Source: Apodemus sylvaticus
Lineage: Eukaryota; Chordata; Mammalia; Rodentia; Muridae
Length of the DNA stretch: 64,000 bases
Reading direction: 5' to 3'
NCBI RefSeq assembly: GCF_947179515.1
Contig: NC_067472.1
Location: 168,597,275-168,661,274, forward strand
Shown here: piece by piece, positions 1-14,600 of the stretch
Numbering within the stretch: the stretch's first letter is position 1
Layout of the letters: each line of letters opens with the position of its first letter
Translations under genes and position numbers: made by a program
Notes under the pieces: model-generated
What the model saw: only the letters and a program-made list of their open reading frames with translations
Databases searched by the model: none
What the model was told of the DNA's origin: nothing

Positions 1-538
1 CTCACTGTGCTGCCTGTGCTCTTATTCTCTACGTGAACAAAGACACTGCAGCCTGCAGCCTTCCTACTCCTATTTCCTGGTCTGTTGCTGCCTGACTGTG
101 TCACCTCAAGCACGTTCCCTAAGTTCCCCAGGCCAGTGGTGACATCTCTCACATGGGAACAACAATCCCAATCTGTCCACTGCTGTGAAAACTAAGTGAG
201 AGGATCCACAAAGATAGATGATCAGTAGGCCAAGGCTGCAGGGGTGTGAGCGCTCTCCCTCACAAACAGCAAAGAACATCAGGACTAGTGGGGTGAGGCT
301 GTGATGGAGTACACAGGAAATACGGTTCCCTTCACCCTGACCGTCTCTGCTGGAAGCTGTCTCCAGAAGCTCCACTTCAGGGCTTAGACACCCCCACCCC
401 CCAGCCCCCGCCACGCCCTGACAAACACAACTGTGCATCAGCCTGGAGTCTAGATCATCCACACATCTGACAGGTCCTGGTTCCTGATTCCTCTGGGTGC
501 CCATGGAGCCTGCTGGGTAAACACACCCCGAAACTCAC
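1..538 (-). other. Otog intron sequence (left edge)
   Basis: This is intronic sequence downstream of the exon at 539-677. No further otogelin exon (the next should continue vWD3 after the ...HLVK boundary) is visible. There is a C-rich tract near 390-415 and no recognised mobile element. Confidence 0.6.
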
Positions 539-677
539 CTTGACCAGGTGCACTTTGCACGCCCCTACAAAGTCAAATGGAAGCCCGTCAAACGTGCGGT
601 AGTGTCGGTCCCCATAGGCGGTGCAGGTGGAGGCACAGGGGTGCAGGGTGCACTGGAAAGAGCCCCGCTGGCACACA
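539..677 (-). CDS. Otog: Otog exon V: end of TIL module and start of vWD3
   Basis: Encodes the VCQRGSFQC cysteine motif, then [19 protein letters not shown], the typical opening of a vWF type D domain (GDxHYxTFDG), ending ...HLVK. The acceptor follows a TTGCAG and the donor is GTGAGT. It enters in phase 2 and ends in phase 0; 139 nt. This is the most 3' otogelin exon in the window. Confidence 0.95.
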
Positions 678-3600
678 CTGCAACATACGCACACAGAGAC
701 AGCTCACAGAACACACTTTACACCATATTGGAATGCTCTTGATGAAGCCATTGCCTGCTGAATGCACACGGTGTGTGTAGCAAAGAAGGGTCAGCAAACA
801 TTGCAACCTCCAACAGAACCCAGGGAGGCAGACTGATTGCTCTGTTTATCATTCATTCATTCATTCACTCATTCACTCATTCATTCATTCATCCAACAGA
901 CCATAGGTGGTGAACACATCTCAGGCATTCTTCCACGAATTTGAGAAATATCAGTGAACAAAATGGAAGAAAAGCCCATTGGCTTAGAGGAGCTTGTCTC
1001 CTAGAGAAGAAGGTGGGTACCCTGGCTGCCTTAGCAGGAGGGCAGTGCTGGGGCAGAGTTGGCATGGAGGGAGATAGAATGCGTTTAGGAATGTGCCCAC
1101 AAATTTAAACCGGGTCATCCGAGACATGGGAGCAAAGACTTCAGGAAGCTGGGAAAGTTCGTGATGGGCATTTGGAAGTAGGGCATTGTGGGTAGAGGGT
1201 GGGGTCGACAATGTCCTTGAGGAATATTCAGGCAATAATAGCCGAAATGCATAGCCCAAGGATAAGAGGGCAAAAGAGATTTGGAGGGCGGTGGATAGCT
1301 ACATGGTCTAAGTCCAAGAAGGCCACATGAGGGTGTGACTTCTTCCTAGGAATGCAAGAGGGAGACTCTGGAGCACTGAGGCAGGGGTGACTCTGCCTGA
1401 CTAGTACTAGCCAGAGAGAAAGAAGGGCCACCTGGGAGGTGGCTGTGGTGACTTAGAGACAAGAGGACAGGGGCTCAGGGCAGACTCACAGCAGTTGAGG
1501 GGTGAAGGCATAGTCACATTAGAAGTATATTTTAAAGGCAGAACCAAAAGATTCGAAGACTTCACTTTGACAAGTTCAAACCAACTAGACTCAGTAACTT
1601 AGCCAACCAATGACCTCTGGCCACAGCCTTGAGATCCTGCACTGAGCATACCTACATAGGTCTCTGAGTCCTGGCATTCTACCCTGGGACTTCCTAAGTC
1701 CCTAAGCCAGGGTTCTGATGGTGCACACACACCCTGGTGTATACAAAACTGTCTGGGCTCTTGGCCTTGACTATGACCATACTGCTGACATGAGAAGCCA
1801 TCCTCTGGGCTGAAACGGTGGAGTGTTTTCCACTATATATAAGACAGGAACTAGGGGCCAGCTGTCGCTGGTCGGATGACTCCCTAAAGTGACCTCTCTG
1901 AGAGTCTCTGCTAGGCTCCTGGGCCCCAGCCTGTCATCATTGAAGTCAATCTATTCTGGGGACACACTACTGTATGCATGTGCTAATATTACTGAATGAA
2001 CGATGTGGAAATATGCCCACATATATACTCACTTTTTAAATATGAACATTTCTGTATTCATAGGCAAAACACAAATCACATATTCACACATCTTCATTCA
2101 AGTGAACACAAACATGCATATATTTAATGCACAGTTGCTTGCTTTGCACAAACACGTACTAAATAGATGCATATGCACATAAATACATCTATATAAAAAC
2201 ACCACTATGCATATGTAAACCCTTACTGCTATATTACTGAATTTATTCAACTCTATGGACCTGCCTTTCTGTGTATGTTCTTCACTCACAAGCATATATA
2301 TGTTCTCTCATATGCACATATATAATAATGCTCATCTAAATATGCAAACACATTAACATGGTTAAGAATATCCAAGTGTGTATGCTCATAGACATGTCTG
2401 ACCATTCATGTAAATAGTAACAAATATTCTAATATTATTTCATATGTATATATATTTGTGCATAGATACAAACTCTATCAATAGCCAATGTGAACTTGGT
2501 GAAGGAAAAACCATATTCTTTCCTGCAAAAAACGAAGCCAGCCCAGGACTCACCAGGTACGGCAGGAAGAGGCTACCTGGTCCCCAGGGAAATACTCCTT
2601 CCCCTTCCAGGTACATGGACACTCCTCTGGTGGGAAGCACGCGTCCCCATGTCTGAGCAGGCTGGAGGGACACAGCAAGCCGGTGGTCAAAAGAGCACGT
2701 CTAGATTTGTCTCGATGTAGGAAGGCCCAGTCCACCATGGTAACACCGTCCCTAGGCTGGTAGGCCTGGCCTACATGAGAACACTAGCTCTACATGCGCC
2801 TGCTCGCGTGAGAGAAAGCCAGTGAGCAGCACTCCTCTGTGATGCGATTCTGCTGCTTCAGCGACCACTTGAGTTCCTGCCCTGACTTCCCTCAGAGATG
2901 GGCTCTGACCTGGAAGTACAGTCCAGATAAACTTTCCTCTCTCAAGTTGCTTTTGGTCAGGGTGATTTATCACAGCAACAGAAACCAAACTAGGATAGAT
3001 ACTGATGCCCCCCCCCCACCCCAGGTTCATCCCTTTCCCCAGCCTGAAGAGCCTGGATCTGCTACCCTTTAGGCAGGAGAGTGTCCGGTGAGTGGATACA
3101 CACCCCTGGGGACAGGCACAGCCCGACAGGCAGGGGCCACGTGCTGGCATGCTCAGGTTCAGCAGCTGCTGCTCACATGTCCTCTCCCTGCTGAGCTCAG
3201 GGTCTGGGTGCAGCTCACTGCAATTCACGAACACCTGGCCTGCTGGACAGGCTGCAGCTGGAAGAAAGAGGATTACCTGTTGCAGGCCCTCGGCCTGGGC
3301 TGGTGGTGGTGCGGTGTGGGCGTCTGGAAGGGATGGACAGCTTCTGGGCATGATGTGGGTTCCCGCATCACAGGGACAAAGTAGATAGGTCTTCTCACAC
3401 TATGGGACAGCCTCCCTCAGCAGCACCCAATATAAACAGGGCCTCTGTACTGCCAGCTGCACCGTGCACTCCCCACACTTCTCTTACTTTCTGTTGCAAG
3501 CACCCTGCATCTTCCTTCTCAAATAATGGAGGACTATTCTGCGTTCTAAAGGCAGCAGAAACTGAAAAGAAGGGACCCAGAATGACCAGGAGAGGGACAC

Positions 3601-6600
3601 AAAGGTGGACAGCTGAACGGTCTAGTACGTAGCCAGAGGATTTTGAACAGGGAGAGTCAATTCCTTGCTGTGTCTGTTCCTTCTGACATAACTCTTCCCA
3701 TCTTCGGCAAAGTCTGCGTACGGTCACACATTTGTGGAGTGATTATTTTAGGGAACCCAATAAAAGGCCGTTCAACTCCACAGCCAGGATAGGACAGAGA
3801 AACAGAGCCAGGGGTAGAAATCCAAGCCAGGAGAAACGAAAGCAAAGGTGCTCCGGAGACCCTACAGGAGATGAGGGTAGGAAGGAGGATTCAGGATTGT
3901 CTATGATGGTTTGGAGGGATGGGGCGTGTCATCCGGGGCTACAGTTACCTAGTGGACCCAGCCTCCAGGCCTGCTCCTAACCAGTGGGCATGTGCTTCCT
4001 GTCACCCTCTGTACCAGTCTCTGCCCCGTTCCCCGTGGGCTCCTCTCCTGCCAGAGAGGCCCTCTGAGGATGCTCCAACCTCACTACTGCCTCACCCCTG
4101 ACCTACGTGCTATGGAGAAGCTTAAAAGTCCAAAGTACTGTTCTATCTCTGGGAACTCATGCCGACCCTGGGTTGGAAAGAACCATTCTCAGAAGATATT
4201 TGGCAGCTGGGGGGGGGGGGATCTAGGGCTAGCAATGACAAGATCCCCAAGTACTCTCCAGCATGTTGAAGCCAGGATGGGGTTCCAGGGGACCGCTATA
4301 AGCTGGGACCTCTACAAAGAGTTCAGGAACACCAACGCCCACGCCAGGGTGAGCTAGCACCCCAGTTCTTCACTCTCTTCTCCACAGCCACTTCCCACCA
4401 ACAGGAGTCCCCACCCCACCACCGCCCCCCTTTTAGCCCTGCTTACCTGGGACTCGGCTATCACAGCTCATGACCCCATCTTTGCAGTGGCTGCAGAGAG
4501 AGGGGAGCTATCAGCCCATCTGCCCACTAGGGGCCCACTCAGCACACGCTGTGGGCTTCAGACGCATCCCTTCTCCCTGTCTCTGCTCCCCACAGCCATC
4601 CCTCGTGCAGAGTAAGAAAGCGGGTGCGGCTTCTCACATAGCAGAGCATACCCAGGAAGCTCACCAGTGGCCCAGCGAAGGGATGTTACTGTCCCCAGGG
4701 GGGTAGTGCACTCCTTGGAAATGGCAAGAGCATTGGTTCCTACAGAAACCGAGAAGGATTAGAGCGGGCTCACGAGTGGAAATAGGCATCCAGTGCCCAC
4801 TCTCGGGCAGCCGCAGACAAGAGGGTGTGGAGAAGGGTGACAGCAATCCCTGCACTGTGGCATGCCTCCAGGGAGCTAGAAAGCCAGATACAGGGCTCAG
4901 TGCCAGGTTGGGGACAGTTGGCTTCTGAGAGGTCTTCAGCCTCCGCCACCCCACTCTCCACCCATCACCCCCCCCCAAGGCAACCTGACACAGAGGACAG
5001 AGGACAGAGGACAGAGGACAGAGGACAGAGGACAGGACAGAGGACAGAGGACAGGACAGAGGGAGCAGCTCAGAGCTCCACCTCCCAGTCCCAGGATATG
5101 TTAGAATGGATGCTGTTCTGGGGCGGCATCGGAACCAACCAGACCCAGCATCTGCCCTGGCCGCGCACTCGCCCTGACAGGTCACTTGTGACACTTGGCT
5201 GTAGACTCAGGCTAGGCCCTCCCAGGCACTGGGCCCTGGATTCTTCGCTAGGAGCCTGGGATACAAGAGTGTCGCTCTGTCTTTTATCCTTGTCTGCAGT
5301 CACTGACTCTATGTCCTTATCCCACAGCTCTCCCGGCTGATTCTGGAACTGCTGGTCTTAGGGCAGAGCAGGCCCGGGCTCGGGGGATCCGAGGGAGGGA
5401 GGGAGCTTGGAGTCATCCTTCCCAGAACTCTTCAGCCAGCTCTTTGTCTTTCCTGTGTAGCTCGCTGAGGCTTTTATTAAGGGCGTTGCTGGGCCCTTGG
5501 CTGAAGTCTACTGGAGAGTCCTGCAACGTGATAAGCTTCTGGATGGTTCTCATTTGCCGCCTAAAAGGGAGCGACTCCCATCTCTCATTACTGGTACACC
5601 CTCCAAGCAATCAATAGGCCATTTCACAGACAGACAGACTGAGGCTGAGACCCCAGGAGCCTTGCCAGTCATCCTAAACTCATGTGGGTCGCTCTGCCTC
5701 CAGCCACAGTGAGCCAGCTTTCTCCAGCAGGGCTGTTCTCACCGAGGCTCCCTCCTGCCTTCCCTCACCTCACTCAGAGGCCACTTCTGCTAAGGGCCTC
5801 CCCACCCCTGCCTCAACTGTGGGCCGCAGCCCAGGACCTCCAGCCTCACACTCCGCGTGGCTTTCCAGGTCTCCTGACTCCCCAGCCCTCGAAGGGCCTG
5901 GTTGTTTTTTTTTGGGGGGGGGGGAGTGAGGGGGGTCTGTCTTTCCACCTTCAATGGTGGACTTGGGAAACAACACTCTACTCAGTTCACTACTGGATTT
6001 CCAGAGCCTAGGATGTCCTGGCCAGGCTGAGGTACACAAGGACGTTGGAGGAAGAAGAGAGCTGAGGAGAGAGAGGAGAGAGAGGCCCATGGCTCTGGTT
6101 CAATCTGTTTTACAGGAGAGAGAGCCCTGAGAACAGTTTCAGCAGAGGGAGCTACTTGTCTCTCCCAGCAAGGCCTGCGTGCTGGTGAGAAGAAACGTGA
6201 GAGGCTCAGCCCAGCCTTCCAGAGCAGACCCTGGCCTCCCTCCCCACCTCTCCCAGATTCCAGACTGGCCACTCACCTGGGGACGCAGAGGTCAGCCTGT
6301 GTGTCCAGAAATGTATCCGGTGGGCAGGTGCACCCTTCCACGCACTCCTCCCTGCTGAAGTTGCCACCACCGTTAGCCCCACAGGCATCAGGGCTGGCCA
6401 GGTCCTGGCACGTTTGTGCACACAGGGCCACACAAGGGCTGTACTCCTTAGTGGCCTCACAGGACAGTGCTGTAGGGAGAAAGGAGACCGAACTTGGTCT
6501 CTCTTCTTCCCACAATTGGGGTGTGTGTTAGTATCTTGACAGGAAAAAGTCAGAGAGGGTAAGACACTTGCCCTGTCCCTGGTCACACAGCAGCCCAGGG

Positions 6601-7877
6601 TCAAAGAAGTGTCTCACTGTGCTGATATGTTAAGATAGCATCTATTACAAACAGTCTGGAGAAGCAGGCCCTGTTCCTAGTTCTTAACTAGGTCCTGGGA
6701 AAGAGAAGAGGTCAGGATGCCAGCGGCTCAGTGCCCGGCTCAGTTATGCACAAGGGTTGTGAACACCACCGGCTCACTGCACCCCTCACTGGAAAGATCA
6801 GACTCTCTCCCCAGCATTTTTGTCCTAGGGTTCAGGTTTGTCACCCCATCAGGCCACCACCCCATTCCCAGGAGCCTCACACAGCACCAAGGCCACAGTC
6901 TGCTAGAACAGCCAGGACCGGCTCTTTCCCACCCCAGGCTTCTTATCCAAAGCCGGCTAATACAAACTTATAAATAGTGCAGACGTCGGGAGCCCACAAT
7001 TAGAAGTGATGTTTTCGTTGACACAAGATGCAGATAAGGGATGACTGAGCACTTTTATAATATTTTAAGTTACTTGAGTGTGTCTAGCCAGAGTTGGGAA
7101 CGACAGATTCTACCCAAACACCTCCGGAGACACGAATTCAGACACCGAGAGAGCGTTGTGCAGGGTCACACAGCACGCCACCTGCCTGGCTGGAATAGAA
7201 CTCAGTCAGTCCCAGTCAGGGAGAACAGTAAGGACCAAGACCCAGGGAGGGTGGGAGGGGCATATACATTAAGGCGCCTGTGACCTCAAACAGGCCTCAG
7301 AGCCAGTGCTCTTCAGAGCGCTCTTCCTTCTGCACCGCGGAGGTGCACACCTGCCTATGGAGGTGGCGGAAGAGGAGGTGAGCAGTGGGTTAAGTTGACC
7401 TTGGCCACTGACAGGACTTGGAACAATTATGTCCCAAGCATTAAGCCTAAAGACAGTGCTGGCAGGGAGAGAAGCAGCTTCGAATGGTAGTCAGGCTGGA
7501 GGACACAGGACATTGTGTTAGAGCATCTGGGGATAGGGGACACCTGTGTCTGGAGCCTAAGGCTCCCGTAGATGTACAGAGTTGGGGCACTCACCACAGG
7601 CTGGCAGATGGGCGCGGAAGTCAACCGGGAGCCCATGGCGCCTGCATAGTCTCGCGTAGTGGGCCAGCGTGGCACACAGACAGGGCTGCCCGCAGCGGCA
7701 GGCATCTCTGCGGCATTGCTCGAAGTAGGGAATTGGGCTCAGATACGCGGAGCAGGGTGCAAAGAGCTCCCCCGTGAGCACACTGCAGGACTGCAGTGCA
7801 TAGGAGGCTGGAATGCGAAGATACGGTCAGAGCAGGGTCTGGCTGCCTGCTGCTGCCCAAAGACGACTCAGCTGTGC

Positions 7878-7919
<42 letters not shown>

Positions 7920-10900
7920 ATATGTTCATTCATCTGTGTACATACTATGGCTAGTAAGTACATGTATGTACATGAACATGTGTGTGCATGTACACAGCAG
8001 GAATATGAACAGATACTTGATTCTACCTCATTCTACCAGGTAGGAATCTGTCTGTCAAGGGAGATGTAGAAATGAACACTGCTGACCAAATTCCAGACCC
8101 TCGGTAGCCAAACTGGTTAGAAGAGACAGTCAGTAAGCAGTTTTGCTAGTCAGTCAGAAAAACCATGAACCCAGGGCATAGAGAAAGCTAGGGAAAGGCT
8201 AGGCAGTCTGAGTCGGGGAGGGCTAGGCAACTGTTGCTTTAATTCAGGTGGACAGAATCCTGAGGTAAGAGCGTGACTGGGAGGGGGGCCACCTGCGTGC
8301 AGAGCCTGGGAGGAGGGGGCAGACCTGTGTGGCAGAACAGCAGGGAAGCTCTCGTGCTTGGAGCAGAGATCAGGGCAGCGGGCATGGAGGGGCCTGGAGG
8401 AGCACTTGCCAGGATCTGGGATGGGTGTCCGGTACTGAGGTGAGTATCGATGAGGTGACAGCGGTGTGCCAGGAAGCTTCCCACCCACCTGACCTTCATC
8501 CCCTCCTGTCCCCTCCCCGCAGCTTCTCCGTCTGTCACCCCTATGCGTTTGCCCAGCACCCTCACAGGTTACTGTCTCACCTCTCTCAAACAGTTCACCT
8601 CCACTCCTCCCCACCCCACCCCACCCCCGCCACCGCCCCAGGACACCCACTCCTCACCAGCCTGCAGATGCACATCACAGGGATCCAGCAAGGAGCCGGG
8701 GGCCAGCGGGGCACAGGCAGACAGGGTTTTCCACGAATTGCCAAACAGTTGTGGGGTGCTCTCAGGGACACCCACTGGAGACCTGTGGCCGTGGCAAAGC
8801 GACATTTGCACACCTGTTCTTGCAGACATGGGGATACACGGAACATCTACCCACATAAGCAGCCATTTGCCTACATCTAAACACACAGTCACAAGGGCAG
8901 GCAGGAGGATGTACCTGGGCCAATTCCAGGTGAGCATGCGCCGTCCTGTATAGACCACTTGCACACATCCACACCCAGAAATATACATGCACATACACTC
9001 GCACAGTGCACAAGTGCATGCCAGACACACCAGTTGTCAAGGTGTTCTGTTTGGCCACATTCAACACACACACACACAATTAAAGATGAGCACGTACACA
9101 ATCACATGGAACAAGACCCAGAAGCATCACACTGGGCATAGGGTGCTTTCCGCACCTACCCCAGCTCTTCGTGTGAGAAAGAGCAACTCTTAGAAAGAAT
9201 ACCAGACCCCAGCGATCTATGACCTTCTCCAGCTCCCCTCCTGGGACGTGGGTAGGAAATGGATCATGCATGGGGAAGAGGGGAGAGAAAGCTGAGACAA
9301 GCATGCTTCCACAGTACAGCCAGTGTGAGTGCTACAGAAAAAGAGCCAGTGTTCTGTGTGGGTAACGTTCTGCTCGCACCCACCATGACTCCCATCGTGA
9401 CACCCACCACGACTCCCACCATGACTCCCACCATGATACTCATCATGACTCTAACCATGACACTCATCATGACTCTAACCATGACTCCCACCATAACATT
9501 CATCATGACTCCCACCATGGCACTCACCATGACTCCCACCATGACACTCACCATGACTCCCACCATGACTCCCACCATGATACTCATCATGACTCTCACC
9601 ATGACTCCCACCATGACACTCATCATGACCCTAACCATGACTTCCACCATATCATTCATCATGACTCCCACCATGGCACTCACCATGACTCCCACCATGA
9701 CACTCACCATGACTCCCACCATGACTCCTACCATGACACTCACCATGACTCCCACCATGACACTCATCATGACTCCCACCATGATACTCACCATGACTCC
9801 CACCATGACACTCATCATGACTCCCACCATGAGACTCGTCATGACTCCCACCATGATACTCATCATGACTCCCACCATGACACTCATCATGACTCCCACC
9901 ATGATACTCACCATGACTCCCACCATGACACTCATCATCACTCCCACCATGAGACTCGTCATGACTCCCACCATGATACTCATCATGACTCCCACCATGA
10001 TACTCATCATGACTCCCACCATGACACTCATCATGACTCCCACCATGATACTCACCATGACTCCCACCATGACACTCACCATGACTCCCACCATGACACT
10101 CATGATCACTCCCACCATGAGACTCGTCATGACTCTAACCATGACTCCCACCATGACACTCACCATGACTCCCACCATGACACTCATCATGACTCCCACC
10201 ATGAGACTCGTCATGACTCCCACCATGATACTCATCATGACTCCCACCATGATACTCATCATGACACTCACCATGACTCCCACCATGATACTCACCATGA
10301 CTCCCACCATGACACTCATCATGACTCCCACCATGAGACTCGTCATGACTCTAACCATGACTCCCACCATGACACTCACCATGACTCCCACCATGACACT
10401 CGTCATGACTCTCACCATGACACTCATCATGACTCCCACCATGATACCCACCATGACTCCAACTATGACTCCCACCATGACTCCCACCATGACACCCACA
10501 TGACTCCCACCATGCCACTAATCATGACACTCGTCATGACACTCACCATGACTCCCAACATGACTCCCAACATGACACCCACCATGACTTCCACCATGAC
10601 ACTCACCATGACACCCACAATGACTCTAACCATGACTCCCACCATAACACCCACCATGACTCCCACCATCACCATGACACCCACCATGACTCCCACCATC
10701 ACCATGACACCCACCATGACTCCCACCATGACACTCACCATGACTCCCACCAGGCCTGCATTACTGCTCTGAATTGTGAGCATTCTAACTAAATAAGGCT
10801 GAACTCCCACATGCCTGGAGGGTGGTGAGCAGACCACACACTAAACCAGGGTCTGCCTCCACCTCTCTGGCCAGCTGCCCAAACACCAGCCCTGCTGGGC

Positions 10901-11622
10901 AAGACAGGAGGAAGCTTCACTTATTCATGTGCACATGTCACAAAGCTTAAGGCTTCTTGCTCTTCACAGCACAGCTGAGCCCTTCATTCTGGCTACGGGA
11001 TGCTTCCCATGTTTCTATGTCAGCCATTGCACATATCTTGAAGAACTGGCCAAGACTCTCCAGCCTCAAGATCATTCCCATCCTCCTTTCTGGGCATCCC
11101 AACTACTGTCTCCTCCCAAATTCTTGAACTGTGACCACACCCAGAGAATGCATTCTCTCAACTTTCAGCTCATGGGAAATGGCCTCCCTCTGTATACTTG
11201 GACACATGCATTGTGCGAACTCAAAAGTGTTCAATTGCCCTGTAGAAAATGGTCATAGTGGCCTGCTAGGACAGACAGTGGGAATGCTGGTGTCTCTGGC
11301 TTGCAGGGGCTTAGCTTCACCTAAAGATGCTCACAGCTGATGTAAAAAAGTAAATGATTGAGACTATCAAACCCAGAAATTTCTCATGGCCAGCCTATCT
11401 ACCTCAGATGCTGGGATTGTGGGAGTACTTATGGAAAACGAGCCTTATATGAGATTCTTAAGCGTAGGACCCAGGAGCCAGTGTTTAACCACACTTTCCA
11501 AGTGATCTTTCCACACACATAAGACTGTGGCCATTATTTTAACGAACCATACCTCAATTTAAATGTGGAAAAGCAAACTAGGCGCACGCGCGCGTGTATG
11601 TGTGTGTATGTGTGTGTGTGTT

Positions 11623-11673
<51 letters not shown>

Positions 11674-14600
11674 CAGAGAGAGAGAGGCAGTGTCTCTGGA
11701 TGCCAGACCCTGAGGGGCCCACAAGTCTCCCTCTCCTTCCTGTCACGGGGCAGGAGCACATACAGGAAGTCGTCCTGTGTGTTGCCGTTGAAGGTGCCAC
11801 AGAGGCCCACGGTGTCCTCCACCCATCGCTGGTCCACTTGCAGGTAGAGCCGCAACCCTTCCCGGTCATAGAGGATCCGCACGCCCACGTTGGTCCTCAC
11901 CCTCAGGAACACGGAGGACAGCCTCCGGATCTCGAAAGCATCTGGCCACAGAATGGGGGATGGGACATGAGCAGTTTTGCGAGCACAGCCCACCGTTCTG
12001 CCACCACCTGTCTGGCCCACTCCCACATCTGCATCCAGCCCTGGCTTCATCCTGAAGAAAGCCCCTGCCTCAGGGTTGGTTTGCCAAACCCTAGCATAAC
12101 CTACCATGCAACCTCTGCTGAGAAATGTCACATTGTGGGTTCCAAGGGACAGCCTTGGTCTTTCCCCGAGGGAGTGTAGTTTCTTGCTCTTACACAAGAA
12201 GTCTTCTATAATGACCCACTTTTGTGCAACCATACAATCACAGTGGATTCGATTCAATTTGGGGAAGGGGTGATAGATACTGAGCCTAGAGACAGTCCCA
12301 TGAATGGCCTAAAGTCAGAAGGAACTGTCACACTGTCATGCCGGACTGGGGGCAAAGGCACATTTTAGGAGTCCTGTTTCCTGAATTCAATGTCCCTTAG
12401 AGTGATCCATGTGAGGTATTGCCCACCTCGCAGATTCCTTGGGAAGACAAGCTGGGGAAGGGATCTTGAACTATCACCACCCAGAGTCATACCATCTGAG
12501 TAGGGTGGGGTGATCTTGTACTGGTCAAACAGAAGAACATCTCCTGCCTGGGTGAGGGTCACCTGTCTCCGAGGGTCCTGGTGGAGGATCACCGACACTG
12601 ACTGGACACAGGCCCCATCCTGGTTCTAGAGAAAAAGAAGGGCCAATGGGCAGCATTAGTCGGTGCTGTCTGTCCTGATGGCCTAAACAGAATCCTCCGT
12701 GACAGACACCCAGCCCAACTTGACGAGCGGGATCCTCAGAGTAAGAAGCTGTCCAAAGGCACAGAGCAGAGGTGACTCCCACACAGCTCAGTCTAGCCTG
12801 GGAAACCATGGCTCCCTCACAGGACTGCAACCCAGAGCTTTAACTGCATCTGTTTGCAGGTCTTCCACAGAGTCCTGCTCATGCGAGATATTCCGTACCT
12901 CACGGAAAGGCGAGCCGCAAGGCAACTCTGCTCAGAAAGCTAACACAGGAAGATAACTAGCTCAAGGCCTGTCAGAGAAACAGAGAGAGCCCAAGGCCAG
13001 CCTAAGACACCTTGGTCTTGGAGGCAAGACCCTGCCTCAAAGTGGAAAAGAAAATGTTTTAAAGGGCCAGGGCTTTGTAAAGGCTCAGCCCTTGCCCAGC
13101 ATGTATGAATAAGGTCATCGGGTCTGTTCAACCACCATGGCAGGCAGGGGCGGGGAAGAGTAAATGAGCTAATAGTCCCTGAGCCTTGTGTTCTTCACCT
13201 TTAAAATGAAAAGCATGTAGCATGCCCATTCATATCTCTCCTACAGGAAGACATCTACATCCTATTCATTCATAGATTTCCTGTGTATTTGCTATGTGCA
13301 GGCTGCCCCTACATGGGGCAAGCACATTCTCGCGCTCAAGACTGCAAATTTTTGTTAGACGGAGACATTAAATATGCAGGTACAAAGCGGATTGACCATC
13401 CAGAGCACTGGCTGCTGTAAGCAGGGATAGGGTAGCAGCAAAGCACACAAAAGAACATAGAGGTTGCTGCAGAGGCAGGAAAGGCTGCCCCCAGCCCGGG
13501 GAATACGACAAGAGTGAGGAGTCACGTGACAGCAAAGCCTCGACACTGCTGTGTTCTGCTCATAACAGCGAGCTTTAGTTCCAATGTCCCGGAGCTAACT
13601 CTGTCGCTCAGTCCTCACTTGCTCAAGTGCCACATCTAAGCGTGGCTGTAAATAGCAGTGCCATTTTGCAGATCAGAAAACCGGGGCACAAAAAGTGACA
13701 TTTGCGTTATCATCAAGTGATATGAGCAGGGCCAGGTGGGAACTGCGATCTGTCTGTGCCATGACGTCCTATACATCTCCTGTCCCATTCCTCCAAGAAT
13801 ACTGCTAAACTCCCCCGAGTCTCATTATTGAAGGATGAACTTAGACACCCAAAGCAGTAAGGATGTAAGTTGACATTAAAGCAACATTTCTTTTTGGCTC
13901 TCTGAGTTCATAAAAAGGAAATGTATGTATAACCCTTGCATGTATCTGCATAACCAATGGACACGTGTATTTCTACCAGCATTTCTATATATCACATCTA
14001 TATAGTATATAGAAATATATCTAAAAACACAAAGTCAATTGAACATGCATTCATACCAATGCTCCAGCTCTAACCCACCATGGCATGACTCCTTCTAGCC
14101 CGCCCCCTTTGCTCACCTGTTTCTGTTGTTGACATCTTACATTAGCATGTAACATTTGTTACACATAACCAACCCATATTGATGTGTTGTTGCCCATAGG
14201 TCCAGAAATAAGGAAGTGTACAGATGACCATATATGCAAATGCATGATATGAATGAATAAGGGATGCGGGAGCCAAATGGAAAAAAATTCCCATGGGTCA
14301 AATCTGAAACAATTGAGTGACAAAATAAAGAAGCTATGGATGGTCACCTCAAATGTGAATATGCAAACTTCACCCTGAGACAAAACCATCAGCAAATCCC
14401 AAAGGAACCTTCTACAGAATACCTGGCCAGGGCTTCACAAGCTTCCAAAGTCGTCATAAACTAGGAAAATCTGACAGACAGTCAAGAAGAGCCCAAGACA
14501 TGTGACTATATCTAATGTGAGATGCTGGACCAGAAAAAAATGGCGTCGGGTGAAAAGCAATGGCTAATGGCAATGCGCCGACCGGTACTGGCTGGCTGCT

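Larger units (their letters stand above)
8783..11763 (-). other. Otog intron dominated by a 12-bp minisatellite
   Basis: A 3-kb intron between two vWD2 exons. Almost half is the minisatellite at 9,377-10,752, and a GT/GA repeat sits at its 5' end in transcript sense (11,582-11,687). The rest shows no exon. Confidence 0.8.

Noticed and set aside
8150..8880. Overlapping frames of 166-183 codons on both strands
   Set aside because: Only 8,658-8,782 matches otogelin; the remainder is intron with low-complexity C/G tracts.
9259..10503. Frames of 414 and 411 codons on opposite strands, rich in MTPTM or MVGVM repeats
   Set aside because: They come from a 12-bp tandem repeat without stops, lie in an Otog intron, and have no conserved domain or splice support.
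9377..10752. Possible CRISPR-like or other regular direct-repeat array
   Set aside because: There are no unique spacers, the units are 12 bp and contiguous, and the DNA is vertebrate; it is a minisatellite.
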